DNA from: Oscillospiraceae bacterium
GTDB taxonomy: Bacteria; Bacillota; Clostridia; Oscillospirales; Ruminococcaceae
Direction of reading: 5' to 3'
Length of the DNA: 32,925 nt
NCBI GenBank assembly: GCA_017513135.1
Contig: JAFWDH010000006.1
Location: 1-32,925 of the forward strand
Under the pieces are notes generated by a model, which saw only the letters and a list, made by a program, of their open reading frames with translations, searched no databases and had not been told where the DNA came from. Positions 1 through 9,255 of this stretch are shown piece after piece (positions within the stretch are counted from its first letter, which is position 1; the number at the start of each line of letters is the position of its first letter). A program made the translations under genes and the position numbers.

Positions 1-13
1 ACAGAAGCATATA

Positions 14-90
14 TGGCGACCCGGATGGGGCTCGAACCCACGACCTCCAGCGTGACAGGCTGGCGTACTAACCAACTGTACTACCGGGCC
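14..90 (-). tRNA. tRNA-Asp(GTC), copy 1
   Basis: The reverse strand folds into a full cloverleaf of 77 nt with a 7-bp acceptor stem (one G-U), anticodon loop CTGTCAC giving GTC, discriminator G and an encoded CCA. It is identical in sequence to the second Asp gene at 32400-32476. It has its own promoter at 122-150, so it is not merely the tail of the Val-Gly-Val unit. Confidence 0.96.
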
Positions 91-121
91 ATCTTTTGCC
101 TGCGAATCGACGGCAAGATTT

Positions 122-150
122 ATCTTATTATATTTGTTTTGATAAGTCAA
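122..150 (-). promoter_or_regulatory. Promoter of tRNA-Asp copy 1
   Basis: On the minus strand TTGACT (145-150) and TAAGAT (122-127) are separated by 17 bp. The predicted start lies about 25 nt before the tRNA-Asp gene. It sits just after the terminator of the upstream tRNA unit. Confidence 0.7.
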
Positions 151-215
151 GGACTATCTTTCTTTATTTCATTATGCGCACTGCACCGCTGCAAAACGCC
201 GGGCAGGACGCGCCT

Positions 216-250
216 AAAGAGAAATGCCGGATGCATCACTGCATCCGGCA
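216..250 (-). terminator. Terminator of the Val-Gly-Val tRNA unit
   Basis: A perfect 10-bp inverted repeat (225-234 with 241-250, 6-nt loop) begins two bases after the CCA of tRNA-Val(TAC). In the leftward direction it is followed by TTTCTCTTT. This is a typical rho-independent terminator. Confidence 0.85.
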
Positions 251-252
251 CA

Positions 253-328
253 TGGTGGAAACAACAGGGCTCGAACCTGTGACCCCCTGCTTGTAAGGCA
301 GGTGCTCTACCAGCTGAGCTATGCTTCC
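253..328 (-). tRNA. tRNA-Val(TAC)
   Basis: 76-nt cloverleaf on the minus strand with anticodon loop CTTACAA (anticodon TAC, reads GTA and related codons), paired acceptor stem GGAAGCA, discriminator A and encoded CCA. It is the last gene of the three-tRNA unit. Confidence 0.96.
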
Positions 329-331
329 GTA

Positions 332-407
332 TGGAGCGGGTTACGAGGCTCGAACTCGCTACCTCCACCTTGGCAAGGTGGCGCTCTACCAGATGAGCTA
401 AACCCGC
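332..407 (-). tRNA. tRNA-Gly(GCC)
   Basis: 76-nt cloverleaf on the minus strand, acceptor GCGGGTT, anticodon loop TTGCCAA (anticodon GCC), encoded CCA. It lies 3 nt from each of its tRNA neighbours, so the transcript must be processed. Confidence 0.96.
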
Positions 408-410
408 ATG

Positions 411-487
411 TGGTGGGCGCTACAGGACTCGAACCTGCGACCTCCTGCGTGTGAAGCAGGCGCTCTAACCAGCTGAGCTAAGCTCCC
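411..487 (-). tRNA. tRNA-Val(CAC)
   Basis: 77-nt cloverleaf on the minus strand. The anticodon loop TTCACAC gives anticodon CAC (reads GTG), with encoded CCA. The acceptor stem GGGAGCT pairs with AGCGCCC except for an A4:G69 mismatch, which is unusual for a functional tRNA. The other arms are well paired. Confidence 0.92.
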
Positions 488-505
488 AAAACTCGTGCAT
501 GACGT

Positions 506-534
506 ATTTTACTATTTAGGACATAGTTTGTCAA
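506..534 (-). promoter_or_regulatory. Promoter of the Val-Gly-Val tRNA unit
   Basis: Minus-strand TTGACA (529-534), 17-bp spacer, TAAAAT (506-511): near-perfect sigma-A consensus about 20 nt before tRNA-Val(CAC). The strength fits a stable RNA gene. Confidence 0.88.
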
Positions 535-559
535 CGAGAGAAAGCGCTTCCCCCGCAGG

Positions 560-587
560 CTCAAAAAACGTCATCCGAGCTCGTTTT
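560..587 (-). terminator. Possible weak terminator after ridA
   Basis: Downstream of the ridA stop, AAAACG (582-587 read leftward) can pair with CGTTTT (565-570) over an 11-nt loop, and the T-run continues for two more bases. The stem is short, so this is a tentative call. Confidence 0.4.
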
Positions 588-590
588 GGT

Positions 591-962
591 TTATACTTCC
601 GCCACTACCTCTATCTCGACGAGAGCGCCCTTGGGCAGCGCGCCGACCTCAAAGCAGCTCCTCGCGGGATTGTTCGGGAAGTACTTCGCGTAGACCTGGT
701 TGAACGCGTTGAAATCGCTCATGTGCTGCAGGAAGCAGTTGGACTTGACTACCCTGTCAAGGCCTGTTCCGGCGGCTTCCAGGACCGCGCTGAGGTTCTT
801 TATGGCCTGCTCAGCCTGCTCCTCGATGGTGGCCGCTTCGATGTTGCCGGTCTCGGGATCTATCGGGATCTGTCCCGACGTGAACACGAAGCCGTTTACC
901 TTCATGGCCTGAGAATAGGGTCCTATTGCGGCCGGTGCCTTATTGGTCTCGATCTTTTCCAT
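591..962 (-). CDS. ridA: RidA family reactive intermediate deaminase
   Basis: 123-residue RidA/YjgF/UK114 protein. Family members are small cytosolic trimers that hydrolyse reactive enamine/imine intermediates released by PLP enzymes. The sequence has the family signatures: APAAIGPYSQA near the N-terminus, a SGQIPIDPETG stretch, NPARSCFEVGALPKGALVEIE near the C-terminus. The PARS arginine is the residue that contacts the substrate carboxylate in characterised members. The start at 962 is chosen over an in-frame one 17 codons upstream because AAGGAGA lies 8 nt before this ATG and the alternative would run into hslO. It is the last gene of the yerC operon, 13 nt after hslO. The link to Hsp33 suggests a stress or damage-control role, which is inference. 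Confidence 0.93.
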   Translation of the reverse strand: MEKIETNKAPAAIGPYSQAMKVNGFVFTSGQIPIDPETGNIEAATIEEQAEQAIKNLSAVLEAAGTGLDRVVKSNCFLQHMSDFNAFNQVYAKYFPNNPARSCFEVGALPKGALVEIEVVAEV

Positions 963-975
963 GGTCAGTTCTCCT

Positions 976-1890
976 TTAGCCGTTATCAGCGTTATCGCTG
1001 TTTTCTGTATCAACAGATGTGCTGGATCTAATCAGTTCCCTGATGTCGTCACTTGTGAATCTGTAGACGCTGTTGCAGAAGTGGCATACCGTCTCGGTGA
1101 CCTCCTGCTCCTCCGCGAGCCTTTCAAGCTCTTCCCTTCCGAGACTTATCAGGATTCGCTCCATCCTCTCCCTGCTGCAGTTGCATCTGTATTCGACCTC
1201 TGCGCTGTCCAGGAAATCAGGCTCAAGTCCGTTCAGGACCTTTCCCGCTATCTCATCGGCAGTCATTCCCGCCGACAGCATCTCGGTCATCCCGGGAAGT
1301 TCCTTTATGTTCCTTTCCACCATCTCGATGCAGGATTCCTCCGCTCCGGGAAGAAGGTGAAGCAGGAAGCCCCCGGCGTTCTTTATCGTAAGGTCGGTAT
1401 CGACGAGGACTCCGAGCGAGCACACCGTAGGCAGCTGCTCGCTGTAGGCGTAGTACGCGGTTATGTCCTCCGCGATCTCTCCGCTGACGAGCTCTATCTG
1501 GCCAACATAGGGCGTCTCAAGCCCGAGGTCCTGTATGACATACAGCGTTCCGGCTCCTACCGCTCCGCCGACATCCAGCTTTCCCCTGGAGTTCTCGGGA
1601 AGATCAGCCGCGGGATTGTCGCAGTAGCCTCTTACATGTCCCATGCCGTCCGCTACTGCGGTGATGGATCCTATAGGACCGTCCCCCTTGATCATCAGAG
1701 TCAGGGAGTCGTCCGGGCTCTTGAGGCCGTAGCCCATCATCGATGCGGCAGTCAGAACTCTTCCGAGAGCAGCGGAAGCCGTCGCCGCGGTGTGATGGAA
1801 CTGCTCCATCTTCCTGATCATCTGAGTGGAATCGAGCACGTTGAGGACGGCCGATCCGTCATGAGTTATATATCTGTAAAGATTGTCCAT
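976..1890 (-). CDS. hslO: Hsp33 redox-regulated chaperone
   Basis: 304 residues, slightly longer than the usual ~290. Hsp33 is a cytosolic holdase switched on by oxidative unfolding. The C-terminal zinc/redox switch is intact: C236-N-C238 and C269-H-F-C272, in the typical context CNCSRER...CHFCN. The N-terminal core contains the expected Hsp33 blocks (for example LTAASMMGYGLK). After the zinc domain there is a short polar tail rich in Ser, Asp and Asn. The stop of the preceding methyltransferase is 9 nt upstream. The best Shine-Dalgarno candidate (AGGAAG) lies rather far (about 15 nt) from the ATG, so translation may depend on coupling. Third gene of a four-gene operon. Confidence 0.95.
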   Translation of the reverse strand: MDNLYRYITHDGSAVLNVLDSTQMIRKMEQFHHTAATASAALGRVLTAASMMGYGLKSPDDSLTLMIKGDGPIGSITAVADGMGHVRGYCDNPAADLPENSRGKLDVGGAVGAGTLYVIQDLGLETPYVGQIELVSGEIAEDITAYYAYSEQLPTVCSLGVLVDTDLTIKNAGGFLLHLLPGAEESCIEMVERNIKELPGMTEMLSAGMTADEIAGKVLNGLEPDFLDSAEVEYRCNCSRERMERILISLGREELERLAEEQEVTETVCHFCNSVYRFTSDDIRELIRSSTSVDTENSDNADNG

Positions 1891-1899
1891 AAACTAATT

Positions 1900-2631
1900 C
1901 TATCTCTTCCTTGTGATATAAAGGATCCTCTGTGTAGTTTCGCAGACTTCTCCGAAAGTATCCCCGTCATAATTTCCGAGCAGCTCCAGACCCGCTTTTT
2001 CAAGCGCACGGTTCAGTGTTTCATCTCCGATGAAGATCTCCTCTATATAGCCGGTCTCTCTCCTGTAGAGGCCTTTTCCGGTCTTCTCGAAAAGATCCAG
2101 CGTCATGCTCACCCTTAGATCCGCGTCAGTGCTGTTCTGCCAGACCAGCATCGCGTCTTCGCTCTCATACACGAAGGTGTTGTCCGCCAGGACTTCCCTG
2201 TGCTTGTAGGCGCTGTTGAGGTCGAAGATGAAGAGGCAGCCGCTCTCCAGGAACAGGGACATCCTGCTCACCGCGTCTGTGACCTCTTCCCCGTCTGAAA
2301 GATGGTTCAGCGTATCCTGCATGCAGACGATCCCCTGAACGGTCCCGTACAGGTCCAGTTCAGTGATGTCCTGGCACAGAAGCAGCTGTCCGGGGTTCTT
2401 CTCCATCGCCAGAGAGAGCATCTCCTCCGAGGAATCCACCCCGATCATATCGTAGCCCTTCCCCGCCAGGATCGACATGAGCGTGCCGGTGCCGCATCCC
2501 GCGTCAAGCACTATCTCCGGTCTTCCGTACCTGCGGAAAAATGAGTCAATAAAATCGGCACGCCGACCGTAGTCGACGTTGCCGGTAAACAGATCATAGT
2601 ATTCATAGATGGCGGAATAACCGTCACTCAT
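1900..2631 (-). CDS. Class I SAM-dependent methyltransferase
   Basis: 243-residue cytosolic methyltransferase of unknown substrate. Motif I is clear (VLDAGCGTGTLMSILA), followed by the acidic residue that binds the ribose of S-adenosylmethionine (IGVDSSEEML) and the motif around IVCMQDTLNHL. It resembles the small stand-alone methyltransferases common beside yerC-like genes; the substrate cannot be read from the sequence. The start at 2631 overlaps the end of the TrpR-like gene by 8 nt, implying translational coupling. An upstream in-frame start 11 codons earlier would overlap more and lacks a better ribosome binding site. Confidence 0.85.
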   Translation of the reverse strand: MSDGYSAIYEYYDLFTGNVDYGRRADFIDSFFRRYGRPEIVLDAGCGTGTLMSILAGKGYDMIGVDSSEEMLSLAMEKNPGQLLLCQDITELDLYGTVQGIVCMQDTLNHLSDGEEVTDAVSRMSLFLESGCLFIFDLNSAYKHREVLADNTFVYESEDAMLVWQNSTDADLRVSMTLDLFEKTGKGLYRRETGYIEEIFIGDETLNRALEKAGLELLGNYDGDTFGEVCETTQRILYITRKR

Positions 2632-2932
2632 CAGTCTTCTCTTTTCCGGAATCCAGTCTCGCAAGCACTTTCTTGTAGCCGTCGCATCCGTATGAAAGAG
2701 AGCGGTTCACGCGGCTTATGGTCGCAGTCGACGCGCCGGTCTGCGCGACTATGTCGCTGTAGACATGGCCGTCAAGGAGCAGTGTCGCGACCTTGAAGCG
2801 CTGTGATATCGCCTTGAGCTCAGGAACAGTGCAAAGATCCTCGAAGAAGTCGTAGCATTCTTCCATGGAATCCAGAGCGAGTATCGCTTCGAACAGAGAA
2901 TCCAGAGAATCGTTATGTACCAAGTTTCCCAT
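2624..2932 (-). CDS. YerC/YecD-type TrpR-related DNA-binding protein
   Basis: 102-residue all-helical protein of the TrpR superfamily, YerC/YecD branch, function unknown in most species. The helix-turn-helix is visible as the stretch from SDIVAQTGASTATISRVNRSL. The preceding part (DLCTVPELKAISQRFKVATLLLDG) matches the TrpR-like dimer helices. It is probably a small dimeric repressor without evidence for tryptophan binding. It is the first gene of its operon, and its promoter (2966-2994) overlaps the end of engB. Autoregulation is possible but no operator is evident. Confidence 0.88.
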   Translation of the reverse strand: MGNLVHNDSLDSLFEAILALDSMEECYDFFEDLCTVPELKAISQRFKVATLLLDGHVYSDIVAQTGASTATISRVNRSLSYGCDGYKKVLARLDSGKEKTDE

Positions 2933-2965
2933 AAAAACTACCTCGCTGCATTTTATTACTTTAAA

Positions 2966-2994
2966 AGTTTAGCACGCGAAACAAGGTAATTCAA
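2966..2994 (-). promoter_or_regulatory. Promoter of the yerC-like operon
   Basis: Minus-strand TTGAAT (2989-2994), 17-bp spacer, TAAACT (2966-2971). The -35 element overlaps the stop codon of engB (2991-2993). About 30 nt separate the predicted start from the ATG of the yerC-like gene. Confidence 0.68.
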
Positions 2995-3581
2995 CCTTCA
3001 AGGCGGTCAGAAAGCATTTTGCGGAGATTTTCGGCACTTTCCTCATTCCTTATGGTAAAAGGGACGATTCCGCTGCAGCTGTGAGGATCCATGAGCTCCT
3101 CAAAAGCGTCCAGTCTCTGACTGAGCTCAGTCTTGTTCAGCTTGTCCGTCTTGGTAAGGACCGCCCAGTACTCGATCCCGAAGCGGTTCATGTAGCTGAT
3201 CATGTCGTAATCGTCTTCCGTCGGGTCGTGCCTCGAATCCATGAGGATCAGCGCAAGCTCGATGTTCCTGTCTGTCCCGAAGTAAGCTTCCATGAGAGAC
3301 GACCACCTCTCCAGCTCCTGCCCCGAACGTCTGGCGAAGCCGTAGCCGGGCAGGTCCACCAGCGTGATGTCGCTGTCGGAGCGGAAAAAGTTGATGGTCG
3401 TGGTCTTTCCGGGAGACGAGCTGACTCTCGCGAGCTTGTTCTGTCCGCAGATCTTGTTGATAAGAGAGGATTTGCCGGCGTTGGAGCGCCCGCAGAACAC
3501 GACCTCACGTCTGTCTGACGGCCTCAGCTGGTCGGCAAATCCGAAAGAAGTCTCAAATACGGTTTTTCTGAAATTGATCAT
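2991..3581 (-). CDS. engB: Ribosome biogenesis GTPase EngB (YsxC/YihA)
   Basis: 196 residues, full family length. EngB is an essential GTPase for late 50S subunit assembly. G1 is GRSNAGKS (31-38), the G2/switch region has SSPGKTTTINFF, G3 is DLPGYGFA (76-83) and G4 is TKTD. The ATG overlaps the lon stop by 4 nt (ATGA), so it is translationally coupled to Lon, an arrangement also known from Bacillus (lonA-ysxC). No terminator is seen between engB and the yerC-like promoter. Confidence 0.96.
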   Translation of the reverse strand: MINFRKTVFETSFGFADQLRPSDRREVVFCGRSNAGKSSLINKICGQNKLARVSSSPGKTTTINFFRSDSDITLVDLPGYGFARRSGQELERWSSLMEAYFGTDRNIELALILMDSRHDPTEDDYDMISYMNRFGIEYWAVLTKTDKLNKTELSQRLDAFEELMDPHSCSGIVPFTIRNEESAENLRKMLSDRLEG

Positions 3582-5920
3582 CTCTTCAGCGCAATGTCGA
3601 GGACTTCGTTGATCCTCTTAACAGGCCTTATCTCAAGGTCGTTCTTGACCTCGTCGGGTATCTCCTGAAGGTCGGCGACATTGGACTCGGGGATGATGAC
3701 GGTCTTTATCTTCTCCTTGTGAGCAGCGATCATCTTCTCCCTGAGGCCTCCTATGGCGAGCACCCTGCCCTGCAGCGTGATCTCTCCGGTCATCGCTACG
3801 TCCTTCCGGACGGGGATGCCGCAGACTGCGGATACGAGTGCAGTCGCTATCGTGACGCCTGCCGAGGGCCCGTCCTTGGGAACGGCACCTTCCGGAGCAT
3901 GGACGTGTATGTCGTACTCGTTGAGGAACTTGTCCGGGAACTTATACGGTTCCTTAAGGGTCCTGCCGTAGGTTATGGCAAGCTTGATGGACTCCTTCAT
4001 GACATCACCGAGGCTTCCGGTTATCTCGAGCCTTCCGGTCCCCGGGATCACGACCGCCTCTATGGGCAGCAGCGTGCCGCCGGCGGATGTCCAGGCAAGG
4101 CCGTTGACGATGCCGACGGAATCCTCCTGAGACGCGATGCTCTCGCGGTTGTACGGCACTCCGAGGAACTTGTCCATGTTCTTGTCGGTCACCCTGATCG
4201 GCGCGGGCTCGGACTCGGAGAGCATCTTGGCAGCTTTCCTGAGCACCTTGGCTATGCTCCTCTCGAGGTTCCTGACTCCGGCTTCGATGGTGTAGTCGTC
4301 TATGATCTTGTAGAGCGCCTTGTCGGTGAACCTGATATCGCTCCTGGTCATTCCGTGTCTCTCCATCTGCTTCTTGAGCAGGTGGTCCTTGGCGATGTGG
4401 AACTTCTCAACGCGCGTGTAGCTGGATAGCTCTATGACGTCCATCCTGTCGCGGAGAGCGGACGGTATCATGTTTATGTCGTTTGCAGTTGTGATAAAGA
4501 AGATGTTGGAAAGATCGAACGGGACATCGAGGTAATGGTCCATGAAGTTCGCGTTCTGCTCCGGATCCAGCGCTTCAAGCAGTGCCGACGACGGGTCTCC
4601 CTTGTAGTCGGCGCCGAGCTTGTCGATCTCGTCCATCAGGATCAGGGGATTATTGGTCTTGGCCTGCTGTATGGCCGCGATGATCCTGCCGGGCATCGCG
4701 CCGATGTAGGTCCTCCTGTGTCCCCTTATCTCGGCTTCGTCCCTGACGCCACCGAGGCTCATCCTCGCGAACTTCCTTCCCATGCTCTCTGCAAGGGATC
4801 TGGCGATGGAGGTCTTTCCGACTCCGGGAGGGCCGACCAGGCATATTATCTGTCCGTTTATATTGGGAGTCCTTCCCCTGACGGCCAGATACTCCAGTAT
4901 CCTCTCCTTTACGTCCTTGAGCCCGTAATGGTCTCTCTCCAGTATCTTCCCTGCCTTTTCGACATTGTAGTTGTCCTTTGTGGACTCGGTCCACGGGAGG
5001 CTGAGAACCGTATCGAGGTACTGGTCTATAAGGGCGTACTCGGGGCTGGAGGGCGGGTTCATGGAGAGACGGTCCACTTCCTTGAGGAGCTTCTCCTTGT
5101 AGGAGTCCTCAAGCGGCAGCGCGTTTATCTTCTCCTTGAGCTCCGGGGCTGATTCGCCTTCCTCCATCTCCTCGCCCAGTTCCTGGGAGATCGTCCTCAT
5201 CTGCTCGCGCAGATAGAACTCCCTCTGGCTGTTTATCATGTTCTGCTGGATGCGCTCATTGATCTCCTGCTCGATGCCGAGCACGGAGTTCTCCTTGACG
5301 ATGATCCCCAGCAGTATGTCCAGTCTCTTGAAGGAGCTGGTCTGCTGCAGGACGCTCTGCTTGTCCTTGGTCTCGAGAGGCAGGTTGAAGGCAAGGTATT
5401 CCACAAGCTTCTCCGCAGATATGCCGGATCTCGCGGTGGAGAGGATGTCTTCCGACAGCCTCTGGTTGAAGGAGGCGTACACCTCCAGCTCCTCGCGGAT
5501 CTTGCGCACCAGTGCCTTTGCCTGCTCCTCCTCGGAGCTTCTGATCGCCGTCGCGTCGCGCTTGTGCACGCTGGCCCAGTACATCCCGTCGACCGTGTCG
5601 AAGCTGATGAGCCTCGCGCGGTACTTGCAGTCGACTATGACCTTCATCAGGCCGTCGCGGACCTTGAGCACCTGCTTGACCTCGCTGACTACTCCGTAGC
5701 GGTACACGTCCGCCATGCCGGGATCCTCGACGGAGGAATCGATCTGCGTAACCAGGAACAGAGGCTGCCCCTGATCCATGCAGTGCTCTATAGCATGCTT
5801 CGACACTTCCCTGCTGACATCGAAGTGGTTCACCGTATCCGGAAAGACCACGACGTCTCTCAGGGCCAGCATCGGCATCTCGGAGATGCTGTCTTTATTC
5901 AAACTGACTTTTGCTAACAT
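3578..5920 (-). CDS. lon: ATP-dependent protease Lon (LonA)
   Basis: 780-residue cytosolic AAA+ protease that degrades misfolded and regulatory proteins. The layout is complete: N-terminal substrate-recognition domain (about 1-200), coiled-coil linker (about 200-300), AAA+ module with Walker A GPPGVGKT (363-370) and Walker [10 protein letters not shown], and C-terminal serine-lysine protease with Ser686 in [10 protein letters not shown] and Lys729 in LREKM. The ATG is preceded by TGGAG. A strong terminator (5965-5988) separates it from clpX, so it probably has its own promoter in the 45-nt gap, though I see no clear consensus there. It is the first gene of the lon-engB unit. Confidence 0.97.
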   Translation of the reverse strand: MLAKVSLNKDSISEMPMLALRDVVVFPDTVNHFDVSREVSKHAIEHCMDQGQPLFLVTQIDSSVEDPGMADVYRYGVVSEVKQVLKVRDGLMKVIVDCKYRARLISFDTVDGMYWASVHKRDATAIRSSEEEQAKALVRKIREELEVYASFNQRLSEDILSTARSGISAEKLVEYLAFNLPLETKDKQSVLQQTSSFKRLDILLGIIVKENSVLGIEQEINERIQQNMINSQREFYLREQMRTISQELGEEMEEGESAPELKEKINALPLEDSYKEKLLKEVDRLSMNPPSSPEYALIDQYLDTVLSLPWTESTKDNYNVEKAGKILERDHYGLKDVKERILEYLAVRGRTPNINGQIICLVGPPGVGKTSIARSLAESMGRKFARMSLGGVRDEAEIRGHRRTYIGAMPGRIIAAIQQAKTNNPLILMDEIDKLGADYKGDPSSALLEALDPEQNANFMDHYLDVPFDLSNIFFITTANDINMIPSALRDRMDVIELSSYTRVEKFHIAKDHLLKKQMERHGMTRSDIRFTDKALYKIIDDYTIEAGVRNLERSIAKVLRKAAKMLSESEPAPIRVTDKNMDKFLGVPYNRESIASQEDSVGIVNGLAWTSAGGTLLPIEAVVIPGTGRLEITGSLGDVMKESIKLAITYGRTLKEPYKFPDKFLNEYDIHVHAPEGAVPKDGPSAGVTIATALVSAVCGIPVRKDVAMTGEITLQGRVLAIGGLREKMIAAHKEKIKTVIIPESNVADLQEIPDEVKNDLEIRPVKRINEVLDIALKR

Positions 5921-5964
5921 TTTTTCTCCAGACTATGATATCGGTTATTGATTGTTTATGAGCA

Positions 5965-5988
5965 AAAACGGCCTGTAGAGGCCGTTTT
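5965..5988 (-). terminator. Terminator between clpX and lon
   Basis: AAAACGGCCT (5965-5974) and AGGCCGTTTT (5979-5988) form a perfect 10-bp stem with a 4-nt loop. It lies 10 nt after the clpX stop. The T-run is on the distal arm, so it would work in either direction. Confidence 0.9.
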
Positions 5989-5997
5989 ACATATCAT

Positions 5998-7248
5998 TCA
6001 GCTGATCTTCGGTACCCCGCTCTGCACGCTCTCGCGGTCAAATGTGACCTTCTTGACGTCGGTCCTTGACGACACGTCGTACATGACCGGTATCAGGAGC
6101 TTCTCGAGGACGGAACGCAGTCCGCGCGCTCCGGAATTCTGCTTCAGCGTTACGGAAGCGATCTCCTCCAGCGCGTCATCGGTGAACTCCAGATCTATGC
6201 CGTCCATCTCCATGATCCGCTTGTACTGCTTAACAATGGAGTTCTTCGGCTCGACCAGTATCCTTCTCATCGCGCTCTCATCGAGCTGTTCCAGCACCGA
6301 GATGACGGGGATCCTTCCTACCAGCTCCGGTATGATGCCGAACTTTACGAGGTCATGTCCGGTGACCTGCTTCATCAGGTCCGCCTTGATGTCCCTGCTG
6401 CTGTCCTTTACATCCGCCCCGAATCCCAGCGAGGAGGTCGATACTCTCTGCTCGATGACCTTCTCTATGCCGTCGAAGGCTCCTCCGCATATGAAGAGGA
6501 TGTTGCTGGTGTCGATCGGTATGAAGTCCGCCTGGGGATGCTTCCTTCCTCCGTGAGGAGGAACGTTCGCCACAGTCCCCTCAAGGATCTTAAGCAGCGC
6601 CTGCTGCACTCCCTCTCCGCCAACGTCTCTCGTGATGGAGGGATTCTCGCTCTTGCGGGTGATCTTGTCGATCTCATCAATGTAGATGATGCCACGCTCA
6701 GCTTCCTTTACGTCGTAATCCGCCGCCTGGATCAGCTTGAGCAGGATGTTCTCCACGTCCTCTCCGACATAGCCCGCCTCAGTGAGCGTGGTTGCGTCCG
6801 AGATCGCGAACGGAACATCGAGGCATTTCGCGAGAGTCTGAGCAAGATAGGTCTTTCCGACTCCGGTGGGTCCCAGCAGGAGGATGTTGCTCTTCTGGAG
6901 CTCGACATCGTTCTCCCTGCTGTTGTTCGCGAGCCTCTTATAGTGGTTGTACACAGCCACGGACAGGGTAACTTTGGCCTCATCCTGCCCTATGACGTAT
7001 GTGTCCAGGAACTCCTTTATCTCCTTGGGTCTGGGAAGCGGCTTCTTCTCGGTCGCCTCGAAGCGGGGATGTTCGTCGGAATGGGAATGCCTTGAGTCAT
7101 CCACGATCCCGTCTTCCTGAAGGAGCTCATAGCACAGTTCCACGCACTCGTTGCATATATAAATGTTTGGGCCGACGAGCATGCGCTCTACCTGATCCTG
7201 GGTCTTGCCGCAGAAGGCGCACCTCATCACTCTTTTCCCGTTTGCCAT
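5998..7248 (-). CDS. clpX: ClpXP unfoldase subunit ClpX
   Basis: 416-residue AAA+ hexameric unfoldase that feeds substrates to ClpP. The N-terminal zinc-binding domain has four cysteines at 10, 13, 32 and 35. Walker A is GPTGVGKT (126-133), the GYVG pore loop lies in [10 protein letters not shown], Walker B is [10 protein letters not shown]. The ClpP-binding loop reads LGF (in SSLGFGAD) rather than the common IGF, a conservative change. Start supported by GAGGAG 8 nt before the ATG. It follows clpP by 13 nt and is the last gene before the terminator. Confidence 0.97.
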   Translation of the reverse strand: MANGKRVMRCAFCGKTQDQVERMLVGPNIYICNECVELCYELLQEDGIVDDSRHSHSDEHPRFEATEKKPLPRPKEIKEFLDTYVIGQDEAKVTLSVAVYNHYKRLANNSRENDVELQKSNILLLGPTGVGKTYLAQTLAKCLDVPFAISDATTLTEAGYVGEDVENILLKLIQAADYDVKEAERGIIYIDEIDKITRKSENPSITRDVGGEGVQQALLKILEGTVANVPPHGGRKHPQADFIPIDTSNILFICGGAFDGIEKVIEQRVSTSSLGFGADVKDSSRDIKADLMKQVTGHDLVKFGIIPELVGRIPVISVLEQLDESAMRRILVEPKNSIVKQYKRIMEMDGIDLEFTDDALEEIASVTLKQNSGARGLRSVLEKLLIPVMYDVSSRTDVKKVTFDRESVQSGVPKIS

Positions 7249-7261
7249 CAGATCTCCTCAA

Positions 7262-7858
7262 TCAGCGTTTGGTAATGACCTTGTCAACGATGCCGTAAGC
7301 CACAGCGTCCTCCGCGGACATGTAGTTGTCGCGGTCGGTATCCTTCTCTATGACTTCCAGAGGCTGTCCGGTCATCTCGGAGTAGAGCATGTTCATCTTC
7401 CTGCGGATGGCTATGATATGATCCGTGTGGATCTTCATATCGGAAGCCTGTCCCTCTACGCGTCCGAGAGGCTGATGGATGAGGATCTCGCTGTTGGGAA
7501 GGGCGAACCTCTTCCCTTTTGCTCCGGCCGCGAGCAGGAATGACGCCATCGACGCAGCCATGCCCACGCAGATGGTGGATACATCGCACTTGATGTAGTT
7601 CATGGTGTCGAAGATGGCCATTCCCGAGGAAATGGAGCCGCCGGGGCTGTTGATGTACAGACTGACGTCCTTTGACGCGTCCTGTCCTTCCAGGAAGAGG
7701 AGCTGGGCGACGATGACGCTCGCCATCGCGTCGTTGATCTCTCCGTTGAGAAGGATGATGCGGTCATTGAGCAGTCTGCTGAATATGTCGTATGCGCGCT
7801 CGCCGCGGTTGGTCTGCTCGACTACGGTCGGGACGAGTACATCATAACGTTCGTTCAT
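7262..7858 (-). CDS. clpP: ATP-dependent Clp protease proteolytic subunit ClpP
   Basis: 198-residue serine peptidase that assembles as a double heptamer. The catalytic triad is visible: Ser103 in GMAASMAS, His128 in LIHQPLG and Asp177 in DTDRDN, each offset by the same six residues from the E. coli numbering. The start has a strong GGAGG 8 nt upstream. Its partner clpX follows directly and trigger factor precedes it by 35 nt. Only one clpP is present in this window. Confidence 0.97.
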   Translation of the reverse strand: MNERYDVLVPTVVEQTNRGERAYDIFSRLLNDRIILLNGEINDAMASVIVAQLLFLEGQDASKDVSLYINSPGGSISSGMAIFDTMNYIKCDVSTICVGMAASMASFLLAAGAKGKRFALPNSEILIHQPLGRVEGQASDMKIHTDHIIAIRRKMNMLYSEMTGQPLEVIEKDTDRDNYMSAEDAVAYGIVDKVITKR

Positions 7859-7893
7859 TTACTACCTCCGTGAGGTTATTTGCCAAGAGGATC

Positions 7894-9225
7894 TCAGTCC
7901 TCTTTTTTCTCTTCCGTCTCAGGCTCAGCTGCCTTTTCGGGCTCGGTCGCGACTGCGTTCTCCTTGATGACTTCGAGAGCCTTGCGGTTGGTGACGTCTC
8001 TCCTGACGCTCTTGGTGTCTACGAGATCCTTCACGCGGTCGACTTCGATGCCGTAGGACTCTGCGATCCTCTTATATTCATCTTCGATCTCTTCATCAGA
8101 GACTTCGAAGTTCTCGGTCCTCGCGACAGCTTCGAGAGCGAGGCGGATCTTGGCGGTCTTCTCGGACTGTGCGCGCATCTGATTCCTCAGGGCTGCGTCG
8201 TCGCCGCCGGTCAGCTGCCTGTATACGTCAAAGGATATTCCCTGGGACTGGAGCCTGTAAGCGAACTCCTGCAGGTCGTTGTCGATCTGATCCTCGATCA
8301 TGGCTTCCGGAACTTCGCCTTCCAGATTCTCGATCAGCCTGTCAAGAAGCGCGTTCTCGAAATCCTGATCAGCGCGCTTGTCGGCATCTTCCTGGAGGTG
8401 CTTCTTTGTGTCGGCTCTGAGCTCTTCCATGGTGTCGAACTCGCTGACGTCCTTGGCGAACTCGTCATCAAGCTCCGGGAGCTCCTTGCTCTTTATCTCA
8501 TTGAGCTTGCACTTGAAAACAGCGGGCTTTCCGGAAAGGTTCTCGGCGTGATATTCCTCGGGGAACGTGACATTGACTTCGAACTCGTCTCCGATATTGT
8601 GTCCGCAGATCTGATCCTCAAAGTTGTCTATGAAAGAATGGGAACCGAGCTCAAGGCTGAAGCCTTCCGACTTTCCGCCCTCGAACTGCTGTCCGTCCAC
8701 ATATCCGTCGAAATCTATTACGACCGTGTCACCCATCTGGGCAGGCCTGTCTTCCACGGCGATGATCCTTGCGTTTCTCTCTTGCAGGTGTCCGAGCTCG
8801 TGCTCGACCTCGTGGTCGTCCACTGTCTCGACAGCCTTGGGAGCAGTGAGTCCCTTGTAGCTGCTGACGTTCAGCTCAGGCTTTACTTCCTGGACGAACT
8901 TGACAAGAACGCCCTCTGAGCGTGACATCTTCTCAACATTGACATCGGGCTTTCCGATGACTTCGGTCTCGCAGCTCTTCATAGCATCCTCGTACATGCC
9001 GGGGAGCATATCGTTGAGCGCATCCTCATAGAATACGGCTTCGCCGTACATCTTCTCGATCAGGTTCCTGGGGGCTTTTCCCTTGCGGAAGCCGGGGATC
9101 TGGATGCTCTTGACCTGATTTCTGTAAACCTTCTGAACTGCAGCCTGGAAAGTCTCGGCAGACTCTTCATATGTGAGCTCTACCTTTTTTCCTTCTTCGA
9201 TAAGTTTCTGTTCTACAAGTGCCAT
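7894..9225 (-). CDS. tig: Trigger factor, ribosome-associated chaperone
   Basis: 443 residues. Trigger factor binds nascent chains at the ribosome exit tunnel. The N-terminal ribosome-binding domain carries the signature GFRKGKAP (45-52). An FKBP-type prolyl isomerase domain follows (about 155-240, with GDTVVIDFDGYVDG), and then the long helical C-terminal domain. The last ~25 residues form an acidic, lysine-containing tail (EPEKAAEPETEEKKED), common in this family. GGAGGATT precedes the ATG. First gene of tig-clpP-clpX, driven by the extended -10 promoter at 9256. Confidence 0.96.
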   Translation of the reverse strand: MALVEQKLIEEGKKVELTYEESAETFQAAVQKVYRNQVKSIQIPGFRKGKAPRNLIEKMYGEAVFYEDALNDMLPGMYEDAMKSCETEVIGKPDVNVEKMSRSEGVLVKFVQEVKPELNVSSYKGLTAPKAVETVDDHEVEHELGHLQERNARIIAVEDRPAQMGDTVVIDFDGYVDGQQFEGGKSEGFSLELGSHSFIDNFEDQICGHNIGDEFEVNVTFPEEYHAENLSGKPAVFKCKLNEIKSKELPELDDEFAKDVSEFDTMEELRADTKKHLQEDADKRADQDFENALLDRLIENLEGEVPEAMIEDQIDNDLQEFAYRLQSQGISFDVYRQLTGGDDAALRNQMRAQSEKTAKIRLALEAVARTENFEVSDEEIEDEYKRIAESYGIEVDRVKDLVDTKSVRRDVTNRKALEVIKENAVATEPEKAAEPETEEKKED

Positions 9226-9255
9226 GGGTAATCCTCCAAAATTCGATACTCGGTG

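Noticed and set aside
943..2118. 391-codon plus-strand open frame
   Set aside because: It is antisense to hslO and the methyltransferase, whose families are clear; there is no ribosome binding site and no recognisable protein. High-GC third positions create such mirror frames.
5921..5964. Consensus promoter for lon
   Set aside because: TTGCTC with GATATC at 17 bp is too weak and would start transcription almost on the ribosome binding site; I leave the promoter unassigned.
7792..8919. 375-codon plus-strand open frame
   Set aside because: Antisense to trigger factor and clpP; the Leu/Val-rich translation reflects the opposite-strand codons.
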